51,039 nucleotides of DNA from Bacillota bacterium (GCA_023387655.1 JAEWHR010000035.1:1-51039), one strand, 5' to 3'; positions 40,519 through 50,647 are shown, numbered from the stretch's first letter. The notes: generated by a model not told the origin, from the letters alone. Made by a program: numbers and translations.

Positions 40519-42573
40519 TTATATGTCTCCTTCCTCTGTCATCTTTGTTAATACATCCTTTACCTTTTGCATTGCTTCTGATAGTGTACAGTCACTAAGC
40601 TGAGCACCAGCTACACTCATATGACCGCCACCCCCCAGTTTTTCCATAACAACCTGAACATTTAATTCATCTATGGAACGTGCACTGATATAAATCTTAC
40701 TATTAAACTGTGTGAATACAAAAGAAGCCTTCATGTTATTAATATTAAGAAGTTCATTTGCCACCTGAGCACCAAGAACGGTTGGACTATCAATACCCTC
40801 GCTGCTACATTCTGCAAATGCATACTTATCCATAAAAACTTCGGTTGAAGTAATTGCCTCAGCCTTTGTCATATATTCTGGCATCTCGGTACGAAATGCC
40901 TTTCGAATCCTTGTAACATCAGCACCACTACGACGAAGATATGCCGCAGCTTCAAATGTTCTAACACCTGTTTTATTTAAGAAATTATTCGTATCAATCA
41001 TAATGCCCGCATACATCGCATCTGCTTCGCATTGACGAAGTTTTAATCCATCTCCAATGTATTGTAAAACCTCTGCAACCATCTCACAAGAAGAGGAAGC
41101 ATATGGCTCGATATAGGATAAAACTGCGTTCTCAACAGCTTCTCCTGTCTGGCGATGATGATCGAGAATTACAATTGTTTTCGTTAATTCCAGCAATTCT
41201 GGACACTCGGTATAACTAGGTCTGTTGACATCCACTACAATTAACAGGGTATTCATATCAACTGTCTGTATGGCACTAGAGCTATTTAAAAACATGTCTT
41301 CTTCGTAGTCTGGATTATTTGTAAACCTTGAAAGTATTGGGCGAACAGAACTTGTTACTTCATTAATTACGATATGCGCTTTTTTACCTAACGTTTTTGC
41401 AATTCGATACATACCAATTGCTGCACCAAAGGAATCTACATCACCGATAGAATGACCCATGATAACGATTTTATCTTTTGCTTCCACAAATTCACGTAAC
41501 GCATGAGCTTTTACTCTTGCCTTAACTCTTGTATTCTTCTCTACAGAAACACTCTTACCACCGTAATATGAAATCTTCTCGCCCTCTTTAATAACTGCTT
41601 GATCGCCACCACGTCCTAAGGCAAGGTCAATTGCTGCTCGAGCGAATTCATAACCTCTCATATAGCAATCGGCACTAACTCCAAGGCCCATACTAATCGT
41701 AACTGACATCTCATTACCGATATTAACATTTCGAACTTCCTCTAAAATAGAGAAACGATTACTTTGAAGTTGCTGCATGTACTTATTCTGGAATACAAAT
41801 ATATACTTGTCTTTTTCGATTTTCTTAATTACTGCATCGATATTTTGCATATACTTATTGATTTTTCGATCCACAAGCGCTGTGAGTAAAGATCTTCGTA
41901 CTTCATCAATACTCTCCAATGCTTCCTCATAATTATCAATGTATAATAGACCAACAATTTGGCGCTGATCATGATTTTCCTTCTGTAAAGCCACAATTTC
42001 TGTTTCATCATGAAGGTACATTGCAATTAAATAGGAACTATTTTGTATTGTTGTTTCATCTTCCATATAATAGCTATCTTCTTCAAAATCCGGAATTAAA
42101 ACTCGACGTAATACTACTTTATAATTCGCATCTGCATAAGATAAATGGACTTCTACATCCATCTCGCTTACTGGTAATATATCGTTCGTAATCTCCGGGA
42201 AAATATTCGTAATCGCATGTCGTGCCCTACGTTCCGAATGAATGATATCGCAAAATTCATCATTTGCCCATAACATCTTTCCGGTACTATCAATCACTGC
42301 ATAAGGAAGAGATAATTCCTTTAGCAGCTTACTTTGCACCTGACCATAGTTTGATGCAAAACGCACCATATCACCCATGATACTTGGGCGTTTTACAAAA
42401 AACAACGAAAGTGCTATCACAAAGTATAGCACAACAAAGCAAGTCATAACTACACTTGCCTTTCGGTCAATCATATATATGCAAATATTCATAACCACTA
42501 ATAATGCAGTAAGTAAGAGTGGCCATCTTAAATAAGCTCGTAAGGCTCCGCATAACCTTTTTCTATTTCTCAT
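40519..42573 (-). CDS. gdpP: Cyclic-di-AMP phosphodiesterase GdpP
   Basis: Splits c-di-AMP to pApA and so controls potassium and wall homeostasis. It has 684 residues. Two membrane segments (about 14-60) precede a PAS domain (about 75-180), a degenerate GGDEF domain (about 195-330) and a DHH-DHHA1 domain. Metal ligands are seen in MGHSIGDVDSFGA, VVDVNRP, LDHHRQTGE and MIDTNNF, and GGGGHMSVAGAQ closes the site. The start at 42573 is favoured because GGGAG lies five bases upstream; the frame is open to 42591. It is the first gene of the rplI-dnaB operon. Confidence 0.93.
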   Translation of the reverse strand: MRNRKRLCGALRAYLRWPLLLTALLVVMNICIYMIDRKASVVMTCFVVLYFVIALSLFFVKRPSIMGDMVRFASNYGQVQSKLLKELSLPYAVIDSTGKMLWANDEFCDIIHSERRARHAITNIFPEITNDILPVSEMDVEVHLSYADANYKVVLRRVLIPDFEEDSYYMEDETTIQNSSYLIAMYLHDETEIVALQKENHDQRQIVGLLYIDNYEEALESIDEVRRSLLTALVDRKINKYMQNIDAVIKKIEKDKYIFVFQNKYMQQLQSNRFSILEEVRNVNIGNEMSVTISMGLGVSADCYMRGYEFARAAIDLALGRGGDQAVIKEGEKISYYGGKSVSVEKNTRVKARVKAHALREFVEAKDKIVIMGHSIGDVDSFGAAIGMYRIAKTLGKKAHIVINEVTSSVRPILSRFTNNPDYEEDMFLNSSSAIQTVDMNTLLIVVDVNRPSYTECPELLELTKTIVILDHHRQTGEAVENAVLSYIEPYASSSCEMVAEVLQYIGDGLKLRQCEADAMYAGIMIDTNNFLNKTGVRTFEAAAYLRRSGADVTRIRKAFRTEMPEYMTKAEAITSTEVFMDKYAFAECSSEGIDSPTVLGAQVANELLNINNMKASFVFTQFNSKIYISARSIDELNVQVVMEKLGGGGHMSVAGAQLSDCTLSEAMQKVKDVLTKMTEEGDI

Positions 42574-42986
42574 ATAAACTCCCATCTGCATGCTTTAGCA
42601 TAAACTTACAAAGAGAGAAGTCACAACTTCTTTACTTTCTTCCTATATGCTTCTAGCCAATGATGTGATATGTATCCCATTTCACAGTGAAACCATTGCG
42701 TTACTGCTGTTAAGATTCATATGACACAAGCTTTAAGACTGCAATTGTATTCTTCATTATACCATTATAGGCGTGATTAATAAAGCCCCTTTTCAATAGT
42801 AACTAAATTTCAATCTCCTTAACTATTTCCTATCTTCATAGATTCATATCTCTTTTTAGAATTACTTCCCATAAAAAGAGAAAAGGAACAAATTTTTAAA
42901 AATATGGAACTATGCTTTTCTTAACTTCGTCTAAAACATGTATCTCAACTTAGTTGAAATTACGAAGGAAAAAAAGGAGAATTATT
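42574..42986. other. Gene-free interval between gdpP and the lipoprotein gene
   Basis: Holds a 9-bp hairpin, TCTCTTTTT (42849-42857) with AAAAAGAGA (42873-42881). Two TATAAT-like boxes on the minus strand (about 42758-42774) have no good -35 and may serve gdpP. No other open frame has a ribosome site. Confidence 0.45.
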
Positions 42987-43790
42987 ATGAAAAAATCTTT
43001 ATGTTTATTACTATCAGCAACCTTAGCCCTTAGTATGACCGCTTGTTCTGGGGATAAGAAAACAAACGATGTACAACCTACTGCTACACCAACAGTAACG
43101 GAAACTCCTACAACTGAACCTACTAATACGCCAACCGAAATACCAGATAATACGCCAACAATTGAACCTACAGCTGAACCAACTAGTGAGCCAACAGCAG
43201 AACCTACTGAAGAACCAAAGGAAACTATAGCGCCTACAAAGGCTCCGGAAGCTACCAAAGCTCCAACGAAGTCACCAGACCCAACAAAATCACCTAGTAA
43301 ACCAACCAGTACTCCAAAGCCAACTAGTACACCAAAACCAACAAATACTCCAAAGCCTACAAGTACTCCAAAGCCTACAAAAGCTCCAACTGCTACCCCT
43401 GAAGCTCCAGCAGAAAAGAAAAGCTTAGAAGATATGATGAGTGCTATTTTAGAGGGAGTTGACCTTCCAATGATTATGAATACAAAGATCGACGAAAATA
43501 ATTTTTCATATTATTTAAATATGGATGCAATTCCTGGGGCTGAGGGTCTCGCTGCTGATGCTGCGATTATGTCTATCGCACATTCCGTAGTACTTTTACG
43601 TGTCCCAAGCTCTAGTGATATAGAAAGCGTTGCAAAAGATGTAAAGGCAAATGCAGACCCAAGAAAATGGATTTGTGTTACTGCTGATAAGGTAGCTGTA
43701 ACATATAAAGACGACGTTATTTTATTAGTTATGTCCTCTGAAGAAACAACGGATGCTATTGTTGCTAATTTTGATGACTTACAATTCTAA
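42987..43790 (+). CDS. Lipoprotein with Thr/Pro-rich linker, possibly DUF4358
   Basis: A 267-residue lipoprotein. The start at 42987 has AAGGAGA upstream; the frame is open to 42954. The signal peptide ends at the lipobox SMTAC (C20). Residues about 28-150 are a low-complexity wall-spanning linker built from TEPT and then TPKPTS units, coded by an 18-bp DNA repeat. The C-terminal domain (about 155-267), SLEDMMSAILEGVDLPMI ..., resembles DUF4358, a clostridial extracellular domain without known function. It stands alone and ends at a hairpin. Confidence 0.8.
   Translation: MKKSLCLLLSATLALSMTACSGDKKTNDVQPTATPTVTETPTTEPTNTPTEIPDNTPTIEPTAEPTSEPTAEPTEEPKETIAPTKAPEATKAPTKSPDPTKSPSKPTSTPKPTSTPKPTNTPKPTSTPKPTKAPTATPEAPAEKKSLEDMMSAILEGVDLPMIMNTKIDENNFSYYLNMDAIPGAEGLAADAAIMSIAHSVVLLRVPSSSDIESVAKDVKANADPRKWICVTADKVAVTYKDDVILLVMSSEETTDAIVANFDDLQF
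43264..43386 (+). repeat. In-frame repeats coding the TPKPTS linker
   Basis: About six units of ACTCCAAAGCCTACAAGT type (18 bp) drift in third codon positions, so the peptide is kept while the DNA varies. This suggests selection on the linker. Confidence 0.7.
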
Positions 43791-43872
43791 AACATCATAG
43801 TAAAATAATATCTCTACAGATTATTGCGTACTAATTTATAATTGCATAACAAGTCTAAATAATCATAAGATG

Positions 43873-43924
43873 AAGGGCAGACTAAACTATCCCCAGATAA
43901 CATTGGATAATTTAGTCTGCCCTT
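43873..43924. terminator. Terminator after the lipoprotein gene
   Basis: A 20-base arm pair (43873-43892 with 43905-43924) with one or two mismatches and a 12-base loop. The T tail is weak, but the stem is very strong. Confidence 0.75.
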
Positions 43925-43963
43925 TCTATAGACACCTTTATAACTCTAATATTAAATATTCGT

Positions 43964-44067
43964 AAATTAATACCTTGGATTTATTTTATTAAGCAAAATA
44001 CTTGGTTTTATTTATCTGATCTGATTCCATTGTTTTTATTTTCTAAAATTAATTCCTTGGATTTATT
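43964..44067. repeat. AT-rich degenerate direct repeats
   Basis: AAATTAATACCTTGGATTT (from 43964) recurs at 44046 with one change, and two worn copies centred on CTTGG or CATTG lie between, at about 27-30 bp steps. The rest of 43925-44124 is AT-rich without a gene. Confidence 0.5.
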
Positions 44068-44124
44068 ATTCTTAATCTAATCAATTAAATTAATTTCTTA
44101 AACAAAATTAATTGATTTTATGTC

Positions 44125-45192
44125 TTACTCAAAAAATTGTTCTTCTACTTCCCACTTTGCTTTCGCATCTTTATAGCAATATCCTAGAAATATATCAAAA
44201 TCTTTATTAAAACATTTTTCCAAATCTTTATCATATCCTACCATCATTTGAGGTTGAGACTCTTGATAATACTGTAATAATGCATCTGCATCTGCCTTGC
44301 AAGCATTGATTTCTATTTTTTTCTTATTGATGTTAAATGTACGAACTAAACTTTGTGAGTACTTTCCGCTTCTACTAAAATAATATGCCCATACAAACTC
44401 CGTATGGTCTACTACACGCATATAGGCTCCTGTTTGATAAAACGTGTACTTTCTACCTGTCACTATATTCTTACCAATTACTTTCCCCTTGCTATAATCT
44501 AGTTCCAATCGTGATAGAGTTGCTTTGTTATTGCTATCTAAAAATTTCTTTATGTACTTATCTGGTTTTCCAACAAATAATCCAATTAATCCAATGATTG
44601 CAATAATTAACGCAATTGCAGCTCCAACAGATAGTATATATACAATAATAATATCAACACCATTCACTTCTTTATCAAAAATAGCATACGGTATGGCATT
44701 GACGAGCGTATCCCTATAGTTTTCTTCTATAACTTCATTATAGAATTGCAATATCTCTCCATCCATCTTCTTAAATGTTCCTGTAATTCTCTGGTTTTTA
44801 GATGGGTATGTACTACTTGATATTTCATTCTTAATTCTTTCTAATCCGTCTTTATTACCTTCACTAACCTTAATTCCGTAGAATACCTCGTAATCCGAAG
44901 CTTCATCATAATAGTCTCCCAGATACCATACACTGGTTGTTTTCGTTTCATTCGTCTTTGAATTTGTACTGCTTTCTTCCGCAAATACTCCCATTATCCA
45001 ATCTACATCTAAGGTCACATATTTTCCATCTAACTCTTCTAAATCCCATTCACCAGATAACTCTACCGGTCCTTTAAGAATAGCGATTATTCCAAATTTA
45101 CTAACAATAAGCATTACAATGGCAGCTACAATGCTAATAGCGATCCATTTTATAGTATAATTTCTATACTTATATTTTTGTTCTTCTACCAT
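44125..45192 (-). CDS. Hypothetical membrane protein
   Basis: A 355-residue protein I do not recognise with certainty. The start at 45192 follows AGGGGG; the frame is open to 45255. One membrane segment (about 14-38) is followed by an extracytoplasmic domain of about 140 residues, a second membrane segment (about 178-208, ending GLFVGKPDKYIKK) and a cytosolic C-terminal domain of about 140 residues with no catalytic motif. The layout resembles DUF6709-type clostridial proteins; that is a guess. It stands alone between AT-rich repeats and the MATE gene. Confidence 0.65.
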   Translation of the reverse strand: MVEEQKYKYRNYTIKWIAISIVAAIVMLIVSKFGIIAILKGPVELSGEWDLEELDGKYVTLDVDWIMGVFAEESSTNSKTNETKTTSVWYLGDYYDEASDYEVFYGIKVSEGNKDGLERIKNEISSSTYPSKNQRITGTFKKMDGEILQFYNEVIEENYRDTLVNAIPYAIFDKEVNGVDIIIVYILSVGAAIALIIAIIGLIGLFVGKPDKYIKKFLDSNNKATLSRLELDYSKGKVIGKNIVTGRKYTFYQTGAYMRVVDHTEFVWAYYFSRSGKYSQSLVRTFNINKKKIEINACKADADALLQYYQESQPQMMVGYDKDLEKCFNKDFDIFLGYCYKDAKAKWEVEEQFFE

Positions 45193-45351
45193 GCGGTCCC
45201 CCTTATTTTGTTGTCGTGATAGTATGAATAAACACTCGTTAAAACATATCGTCATGTTTCCTAAATACTTGATTGTTTTTTCACATTTCTTTATAGCTTA
45301 TGCTTCAACCCCATAGCCTATCACGACTTATATTTATCTCAAGTATTTAAA

Positions 45352-45445
45352 TCTTCATTCACCTATAATACTGTTATCCCAGAGCAAATTCAACTCTATG
45401 TCTTTCGAATAAACCATCTTTATTCACCTATAACACAGTTATCCC
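45352..45445. repeat. 29-bp direct repeat at the MATE gene end
   Basis: 45352-45380 and 45417-45445 share 26 of 29 bases (ATTCACCTATAA.AC.GTTATCCC). The second copy includes the MATE stop codon region, so the end of the gene seems to have been duplicated 65 bp downstream. Confidence 0.7.
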
Positions 45446-46764
45446 TCTTTTTCTGTGAGATATCTCCTACTATAAGGAATCTCCACTAAAAGCATGCCTA
45501 TCCAACCAATTAAACTTGCAAACGCTACACCAACTAACCCTACTTTTGGTACAAGTATAAAAACAAACAATACTCGAAGAGAAATTTGCGTTAATGTACC
45601 AACAAGTGTTATCTTCATATCTCCCATTCCTCGGAAGAAACCTTGTAACCCATTTGTAAATGCAGGTAGTAAGTAGAAAAATGCCATATATCCCAAATAA
45701 GTAGTACCGGCATTTATTAATACCTTTTCCTCTCCTGAAACAAAAAGCCTCATGATTGGTGTCTTAAACAACGTAATGACAATACATATAATTGACCAAT
45801 ACAAAACTTCTACAAAAAGACCGTTGCTTAGTCCCTTTCTCATACGTTCCTTTTTTCCAGCACCTCTATTTTGAGCAACAAAAGTCATCATAGCGCTGGC
45901 TATGCTTTGCTCAGGAGTAAATGCAAAATCATCCACTCGATTTACCGCATTAAAAGCTGCCATCATATCAACCCCAAGAGGATTGATAGCACTTTGAATA
46001 AAAAGTTTCCCTATGGGCTGACAGGATTGTTGAAGTGCTGTCACAGAACCATGCTTTATAGTTTCTTTAAAAAGAATACGGTCAAACTTTAACTCGGTTC
46101 TTTTTAATTGAAGTAATAGCACCTTACGATTCACGTAGATTACACATAATAATGCAGATATCGCTTCTGCTATGATTGTTGTAAGCGCAGAAGTTACGAT
46201 ACCATATCCAAAACCTGCAATAAAAATGATATCCAGAACCCCATTTAATACGGAGGCAAATCCAAGAAATAGAATAGGAGTTTTTGAGTCTCCTACACTT
46301 CGAAGGGCGGATGCAAATGCATTATATAAATAGGTGAATGGCATACCAAGAAATATTATTTTCAAATATATCGTTGAATCTCTTAAGATATCTCTAGGTA
46401 CCTTCATCATCCTAAGTAATCCTTCCGAACAAAGCATACCAAGTCCTGCTACAATTACGGAGAAAAAAGCTCCAAATATTAGTGTTGTAGATAATTCTTT
46501 TTTTAAGTCCTCGTATTTACCGGCTCCAAATAAGCTACTCATTAAGACCGACGCTCCAATACAAATTCCTGTGATACCAAGAATTACAATGTTCATAATT
46601 GGATTTGCAGTCCCTACCGCAGCCAGTGCATCCTTTCCAATAAATCTACCTACTATAATAGAATCTACTGCGTTATAAGTTAATTGAAAGATATTTCCCA
46701 AAATAATTGGAATGGAAAAACTAATTAATTGCTTTTTGATATTTCCTTCGGTCAGATTTTTCAT
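45439..46764 (-). CDS. MATE family multidrug/cation exporter
   Basis: A 441-residue integral membrane protein with about twelve helices in two related halves, exporting drugs or metabolites in exchange for sodium or protons. The family marks NIFQLTYNAVDSIIVGRFIGKDALAAVG and FRGMGDMKITLVG are present. The start at 46764 (MKNLTEG) has GAAAGAGG ten bases upstream; the frame is open to 46869. A promoter is at 46817. The substrate cannot be told. Confidence 0.9.
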   Translation of the reverse strand: MKNLTEGNIKKQLISFSIPIILGNIFQLTYNAVDSIIVGRFIGKDALAAVGTANPIMNIVILGITGICIGASVLMSSLFGAGKYEDLKKELSTTLIFGAFFSVIVAGLGMLCSEGLLRMMKVPRDILRDSTIYLKIIFLGMPFTYLYNAFASALRSVGDSKTPILFLGFASVLNGVLDIIFIAGFGYGIVTSALTTIIAEAISALLCVIYVNRKVLLLQLKRTELKFDRILFKETIKHGSVTALQQSCQPIGKLFIQSAINPLGVDMMAAFNAVNRVDDFAFTPEQSIASAMMTFVAQNRGAGKKERMRKGLSNGLFVEVLYWSIICIVITLFKTPIMRLFVSGEEKVLINAGTTYLGYMAFFYLLPAFTNGLQGFFRGMGDMKITLVGTLTQISLRVLFVFILVPKVGLVGVAFASLIGWIGMLLVEIPYSRRYLTEKEG

Positions 46765-46816
46765 AGATGTTATGCCTCTTTCGTTTTTATTACCACTGAT
46801 TCCTTTGCATTTTCTC

Positions 46817-46825
46817 ATTATAGCA
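46817..46825 (-). promoter_or_regulatory. Extended -10 promoter of the MATE gene
   Basis: On the minus strand TGC-TATAAT without a clear -35, about 45 bases before the start. Confidence 0.45.
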
Positions 46826-46914
46826 CTAGGTTTATCAAAAAGGAATAAATTCCTTTGACTATGTACCATCCTATAGCATAAGTATGTTAATGGGTTTTAA
46901 TAAATTTAACATAA

Positions 46915-46959
46915 AATAGGGCTTGCTTAGAAGTACTCTCCTTCTAAACATGCCCTATT
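46915..46959 (-). terminator. Terminator of the hyuA-gntR unit
   Basis: A 19-base arm pair (46915-46933 with 46941-46959) has two mismatches; on the minus strand TTTTATGTT follows. Confidence 0.85.
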
Positions 46960-46977
46960 AAACTCTTCCATTTTACA

Positions 46978-47676
46978 TTAATTGTAATCGTCTAACCATT
47001 CCGAATTGTTGCATTGGAAGAATTGTGGAAATTGTTTCATCATAACCTTAACTTGATCTAACAAGTGATAAGAGTGTTCCTTTACAACGGCACGCATTTC
47101 AACCACATCCCTTTTTCTTGCTGCCTCAACGATTCGTTCATGCTCTTTAATAGTCACCAGATCATTTCCTAGAATTTTACCATGCATCAGACGGATACGA
47201 TTATAATGAGAGGCTGTATCCTCAATTGTTTGCCAAGAAAGACTTTCATCAGCCGTTTCAAAAATCAGTTGGTGAAAACGGTTATCTTTTAAATAAAAGT
47301 CCATAAAATGCTCTTTATCCAAATACCGTTTTTGCTTATTCACTAATTCTTGTAGAGTATCAGCCACCAACTCGCTACATTTGCGAATAAATTCATCTAC
47401 CACTGCAGATTCCAGCGTTGTACGGATAAACCATTCTTCATGAATACGATCAATATCGATTTTAGATACCACGGTCTTTCTTTGTGGATAGATTTCCACA
47501 AGACCGGACTGCTGAAGACGAACAACTGCCTCACGTACTGGCGTCCTGCTTACACCATAGCGTTCCGATAGCTTCTGAACGCTCACATCCGTGCCTGGCT
47601 CTAACGTCATGTTCATGATATCTTCTCTTATCTTATTGTAAGTCACATCATTTAGTGAATTATGAATTATCTTCAA
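46978..47676 (-). CDS. GntR-family regulator with FCD domain
   Basis: A 232-residue repressor of the FadR branch. Residues 8-75 are the winged helix with LSERYGVSRTPVREAVVRL, and 85-225 the FCD ligand domain with likely metal ligands in DNRFHQ, KEHERI and KEHSYHLL. The usual ligand is an organic acid. It overlaps the HExxH gene by 17 bases and is last in the unit, so it probably controls the hyuA locus in response to its substrate or product. Confidence 0.9.
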   Translation of the reverse strand: MKIIHNSLNDVTYNKIREDIMNMTLEPGTDVSVQKLSERYGVSRTPVREAVVRLQQSGLVEIYPQRKTVVSKIDIDRIHEEWFIRTTLESAVVDEFIRKCSELVADTLQELVNKQKRYLDKEHFMDFYLKDNRFHQLIFETADESLSWQTIEDTASHYNRIRLMHGKILGNDLVTIKEHERIVEAARKRDVVEMRAVVKEHSYHLLDQVKVMMKQFPQFFQCNNSEWLDDYN

Positions 47677-48358
47677 CTGTTAATCTACACCTTCCTGAAC
47701 TTATTCCTATAATGTCATCATAAATTTTTCTTGCAGCAACAGAATTATAGCTATAAAACAATAATACATCCAGCAAAAACGGAGAATAACATAATCCATT
47801 CAGTTCCTTCGTAAATGCCATAGCACCAATTTCACTAAGTGCACGTATGGTTGAATTATACCGATACCCTAAAAACCTCCATAGCACCACTTTTTCCGTT
47901 TGAGTATAGATCTTTTCCTCTCTCTGCTCTAAAAAGTGAAAAATTTCGTGACCTAAGATAGTATTTATTATACTATTTTGTTGAAAAAGTTCAATCAGAA
48001 TCGCTTTTTCCTTAGGAACTAACTGTACAGCTCTATTAATTGGCTCATTCATAATCTGTATTTGGCTTGGAGGTGTAAATAATGCAAATAGTATTTGTGA
48101 ACCTGTTATCTCTTCCGACTTTTGAATGATCTGTAAGTTAAACTTTTTAGCAATCCTACGTGGATCATTGGTCCCCGTTTCACACTGGATAAGTTTTGCA
48201 TAATCTTTTCCGCATGCAATCGCCCTATGAATCATTTGTATTTTATCATCTTCTGTTATGCAACGCTTTAGCTGATCCCTCGAAAACGCATAGAGACCCC
48301 AGGATACATCATCAATCCCCATAAGATTTTGAATCATTTCTTCAAATCCCAGTTGCAC
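47660..48358 (-). CDS. Putative HExxH zinc metallopeptidase-like protein
   Basis: A 232-residue cytosolic protein I cannot name. HEIFH (H137, E138, H141) in ILGHEIFHFLE is a zinc-peptidase motif, and E176 in LSEIGA could be the third ligand, so it is gluzincin-like. The surrounding sequence does not match ImmA/IrrE clearly. The N-terminal 90 residues are helical. It is translated with the GntR gene (17-base overlap) and 39 bp after hyuA, so it likely works in the same process, perhaps as a processing or sensing protein. Confidence 0.65.
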   Translation of the reverse strand: MQLGFEEMIQNLMGIDDVSWGLYAFSRDQLKRCITEDDKIQMIHRAIACGKDYAKLIQCETGTNDPRRIAKKFNLQIIQKSEEITGSQILFALFTPPSQIQIMNEPINRAVQLVPKEKAILIELFQQNSIINTILGHEIFHFLEQREEKIYTQTEKVVLWRFLGYRYNSTIRALSEIGAMAFTKELNGLCYSPFLLDVLLFYSYNSVAARKIYDDIIGISSGRCRLTVEDNS

Positions 48359-48397
48359 CCTCTCACCTTCCTCTTAACCAACTTAAGCGTAAGTAAC

Positions 48398-50530
48398 TTA
48401 AGACTGTTTTATGTTTGCTGCTACAATCACTATCTCCGTTTCCGGCTCCACGGTGCATAATTCAATGTCCAAAAGCAACTCTAATTGCTCGAAGTTGTTG
48501 GCAGAAAAGTCCATGATACGTGCACCAATACACAGATAGTATTCCGGTCTTGCTATCAGTTCTGTTTGATAAACTGCCATCTGCTCCCAAAGCTTCTTTA
48601 CTTTCTCAAGATAATCTCTAGCTGTTGTTTTCACTACCATTGCGCGCCCTCGCTGCACCTTGATAAATCCTTTGTTATCAAGGATACGAACAGCAGTGGC
48701 TTCCCCTGGTTTTTCTGTTTTTTCACCAAAGACACTAAAATATTGAGTCTTTTCTAGAAGTACTATATGATCTAGCGGAACACGAAGGTCTTTTGCTGCT
48801 ATCTGTCTCGCTTCCTCCACATCACAAGCTTTTAATAAATCTACAGCCTTCACTTCGGTAGAACCAGTAGCAATTGCTGTCACCTTAGAGGTCTGTGGAT
48901 CGATCTCAATATGGATTTCTATGCTTTCCGGTGTCGCACCACTTTCAATTGCTTTGTTCATTGCTTCCATCTTAAGAGATTGAATCACTTCTTTCGTAGG
49001 ATTTGGAATATTACGCTCCACTACGTCTCTTACCATAGATAGAGCTACACCGATAGAGGAAATAACTTCTGCGTTTTCCGGAATGCTATATTTTAATCCC
49101 ATCTTTTCTGCAAAGTAAACAATCAAAGAAGCTGCACCGCCTCCAACGCCTACGAGGGAAATCTGATCCTTTTCTAATTTATACTTTTCTGCCAAAGCCA
49201 ATATGATCGGTTCTATCTTGGCATAAGATTTTTCCATGATTTGAGTTGCAATATCTTCTACGGTAGTTTGGCAATAATCTGCCAGTGCTTTCATGGCTTT
49301 TCTTGCCGCTTCTACATTCCCATAAGAGAAATGTTCTGGTTTTACTAAACCTAATACATTTGCTGCACAAGAATTTGTAATTGTCACCCGCTCACCACTT
49401 TCCAAACGAACTGCAACATAGTCTGCGGGATCGCCTTTCTTTGGTGAGAAAAACTCTACTTTTGCACCCTTTATTTTATCTTCCTCTGTATATGCAGAAT
49501 AATCTAATCCTGCAATGTGAGCGGATCTTGGCCCCACATCGATAATACCATTTTTATCTGCCCTTACCATCGAACCGCCTGCCACACCTAATACACGAAC
49601 ATCTAAGGAGTTGATGTAGGTGGAGTGACCTCCAACAATAGAGTAATCGATTGCTGGTCTACCATTTTTGATGACACCAATGTTCGTTGTAGTTCCTCCT
49701 ACTTCAAAGTAAACACCATTAGATGCTCTTAGATACATTAAGGAGCCCATGACAGAAGCAGCAGGACCAGAAAGCATGGTGAGCACCGGACGTTTTTTCA
49801 TCTCCGCGATTTCCATTACACCGCCGTCACCTCTCATAATCATTAACGGAACATGTACACCTGCTTCTCTTACTGACCCTTCGGTTGAATTTGCAGTATC
49901 TAACATCTTGGGAAGGATACTGGCATTGATGGCAGCGGTTCTGGTTCTTCTGGTTAAGCCATATAACTTTGTAATATCAGATGCCATTGTAGTTGGAATT
50001 TGCTTCTTTGACGCCATTTCATATACTAATTTTTCAGGTCCCGCATCATCTACACCAAATGCCATTGATGATACAATTACTTGCGCCCCCTTAGAAACCA
50101 TGTCGTCAATGGCTATTTTTACGGAATCTTCCGTCATTTTCTTTGTTTTGATAAAACAGTTTAATATCTGGATTTCTTTGCTATTTCCGAGATCAATATT
50201 GGATATCTGGGTTTGTTTTTTTGCTAGAAATCCTTCTAATCCTCCCTTTGCCATACCAACAATTCCAACCTTGGCAACATCGCCTTCTATTAAAGCATTC
50301 GTTGCTTGAGTAGTACTATGTGCCACAAAGATAACCTCTTCTGGCAAAATATTATTTTCTATCAAACAGTTTCGAAAAGACTTTACCACGCCAGCTGCTA
50401 CACCACGTGGGTCGTCATGTGTCGTTTTCACTGATGATTTCCCTATTATTTCATGAGTTGCATTATCGATAGCAACCGCTTTGGTATGTGTTCCGCCAAC
50501 ATCAATACCCATTCTGACCATTCTGCTCAT
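48398..50530 (-). CDS. Hydantoinase/oxoprolinase-family protein (HyuA type)
   Basis: A 710-residue ATP-dependent amidohydrolase-type protein. The start at 50530 has GGAGG five bases upstream; the frame is open to 50557. The N-terminal Hydant_A_N region starts GIDVGGTHTKAVAID, an actin/hexokinase-like phosphate loop, and the Hydantoinase_A region has GGTTTNIGV and GVGGGAASLIVYF. Relatives open hydantoins or 5-oxoproline or carboxylate acetone. There is no HyuB partner here, so the substrate and even the reaction are open. It follows the transporter gene and a hairpin. Confidence 0.85.
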   Translation of the reverse strand: MSRMVRMGIDVGGTHTKAVAIDNATHEIIGKSSVKTTHDDPRGVAAGVVKSFRNCLIENNILPEEVIFVAHSTTQATNALIEGDVAKVGIVGMAKGGLEGFLAKKQTQISNIDLGNSKEIQILNCFIKTKKMTEDSVKIAIDDMVSKGAQVIVSSMAFGVDDAGPEKLVYEMASKKQIPTTMASDITKLYGLTRRTRTAAINASILPKMLDTANSTEGSVREAGVHVPLMIMRGDGGVMEIAEMKKRPVLTMLSGPAASVMGSLMYLRASNGVYFEVGGTTTNIGVIKNGRPAIDYSIVGGHSTYINSLDVRVLGVAGGSMVRADKNGIIDVGPRSAHIAGLDYSAYTEEDKIKGAKVEFFSPKKGDPADYVAVRLESGERVTITNSCAANVLGLVKPEHFSYGNVEAARKAMKALADYCQTTVEDIATQIMEKSYAKIEPIILALAEKYKLEKDQISLVGVGGGAASLIVYFAEKMGLKYSIPENAEVISSIGVALSMVRDVVERNIPNPTKEVIQSLKMEAMNKAIESGATPESIEIHIEIDPQTSKVTAIATGSTEVKAVDLLKACDVEEARQIAAKDLRVPLDHIVLLEKTQYFSVFGEKTEKPGEATAVRILDNKGFIKVQRGRAMVVKTTARDYLEKVKKLWEQMAVYQTELIARPEYYLCIGARIMDFSANNFEQLELLLDIELCTVEPETEIVIVAANIKQS

Positions 50531-50647
50531 AGTTTCCTCCATTCTTAGTCTATACATGATGTACCAACAAGCTTATTCCTTGGTTATCGATGGATTACAC
50601 GATTTCCTTCTTTCAACGTCTTGTGTTAACTTTTCACGCCAATTTGT

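Noticed and set aside
42950..43258. Antisense Gly/Val/Ser-rich frame opposite the lipoprotein
   Set aside because: It is the mirror of the Thr/Pro linker repeat; the sense frame has a signal peptide and ribosome site.
49749..50309. 186-codon frame opposite hyuA
   Set aside because: It is a shadow of a well-matched enzyme gene, with no ribosome site.
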